A stretch of DNA of 64,000 nucleotides from Lentisphaeria bacterium (lineage in GTDB: Bacteria > Verrucomicrobiota > Lentisphaeria > Victivallales > Victivallaceae), in contig CP091727.1 of the NCBI GenBank assembly GCA_022009855.1, positions 2,108,001-2,172,000 on the forward strand, in the 5' to 3' direction. Numbering within the stretch: the first letter of the stretch is position 1; each line of letters opens with the position of its first letter. This document shows positions 63,895-64,000 of this stretch, one piece after another. The notes under the pieces are model-generated. The model saw only the letters and a list, made by a program, of their open reading frames with translations. It did no database searches and was not told the origin of the DNA. The position numbers and the translations under genes were made by a program.

Positions 63895-64000
63895 TTATTC
63901 GGTTACAACTTTCCGTTCAGGAGCATCCTGATCTGCAACCAATTCAAAAAAAGGAGTAGGCCCATATTGCAGAGATGCGGTGTCGAGTCGAAGCTTCAAG
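63895..64000 (-). CDS. C-terminal end of the preceding operon gene (partial)
   Basis: The minus strand from the window edge reads coherently as LKLRLDTASLQYGPTPFFEL and ends APERKVVTE at a TAA (63897-63895), 34 codons. The stop lies four bases before the start of the GH63-like gene. Too little is visible to name a family; by position it is another enzyme, binding protein or regulator of the glycosidase operon. Confidence 0.55.
   Translation of the reverse strand, partial: LKLRLDTASLQYGPTPFFELVADQDAPERKVVTE

Overview
The window looks like a GC-rich chromosome segment of a PVC-group bacterium, most likely Lentisphaerota (Victivallis-like) and probably from a metagenome or low-coverage assembly. 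I infer the lineage from gene content: three type II pseudopilin-like proteins with an N-terminal TLIELLxVIxII signature and a C-terminal H-x9-DG motif, GH50-, GH106-, GH78-, GH36- and GH39-like glycosidases, and GntR regulators carrying a LacI-type sensor domain. No rRNA or tRNA gene is visible to prove it. Almost every gene longer than about 1 kb is broken by one or more single-base indels, mostly in G, C, A or T runs, even housekeeping genes (dnaK, groS, pgk, serS). The simplest explanation is consensus error, so most broken genes are annotated as one CDS across the break.

Layout. 1-2822: 3' part of an RND efflux permease. 2833-7110: two copies of a dispersed GC-rich structured repeat flank a truncated Rhs (YD-repeat) cassette whose AT-rich tail encodes a toxin-like tip, a small membrane protein, an orphan tip fragment and a small helical protein (candidate immunities). 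7151-14169: chaperone and glycolysis block (groSL, dnaK, gap, pgk) with clear terminators. 14253-15673: a lone cobI and a nucleotidyltransferase-like gene. 15689-17118: the C-terminal half of another RND pump. 17221-21508: a run of phosphohexomutase, HAD phosphatase, PHP protein and aldo/keto reductase. 21544-29359: a carbohydrate locus (GH78, pseudopilin, DUF6786-like, GH106).

29440-35323: seven genes on the minus strand, apparently one operon, for envelope lipoproteins and periplasmic proteins: two LpoB paralogues, a YcfL-like protein, a TPR lipoprotein, a CsgG-like protein, a second secreted protein and a small anchored protein. 35400-37060: an IS110-family (IS1111-like) element with a long non-coding right end, where this family may encode a bridge RNA. 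37075-42401: a MacA/MacB-type ABC exporter encoded with a secretin. 42753-43355: a LOG-family nucleosidase.

43440-49730: two GH50-like enzymes, a pseudopilin and a divergent GntR/LacI-hybrid regulator. 49734-53261: serS, a fused rpiB-glyA gene and a low-molecular-weight phosphatase gene. 53404-58819: a LacI regulator, a second GntR/LacI hybrid, a pseudopilin and a third GH50-like enzyme. 58829-64000: an alpha-galactosidase and a further glycosidase operon that runs off the window.

The recurring theme is regulator + pseudopilin + secreted or cytosolic glycosidases, seen three times. It resembles a polysaccharide-utilisation unit without SusC/SusD, in which the pseudopilin is the unexplained part. 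The other observations worth most attention are the RpiB-SHMT fusion, the MacAB-secretin operon, the IS1111-type element with a candidate bridge RNA, and the repeat-flanked Rhs cassette.
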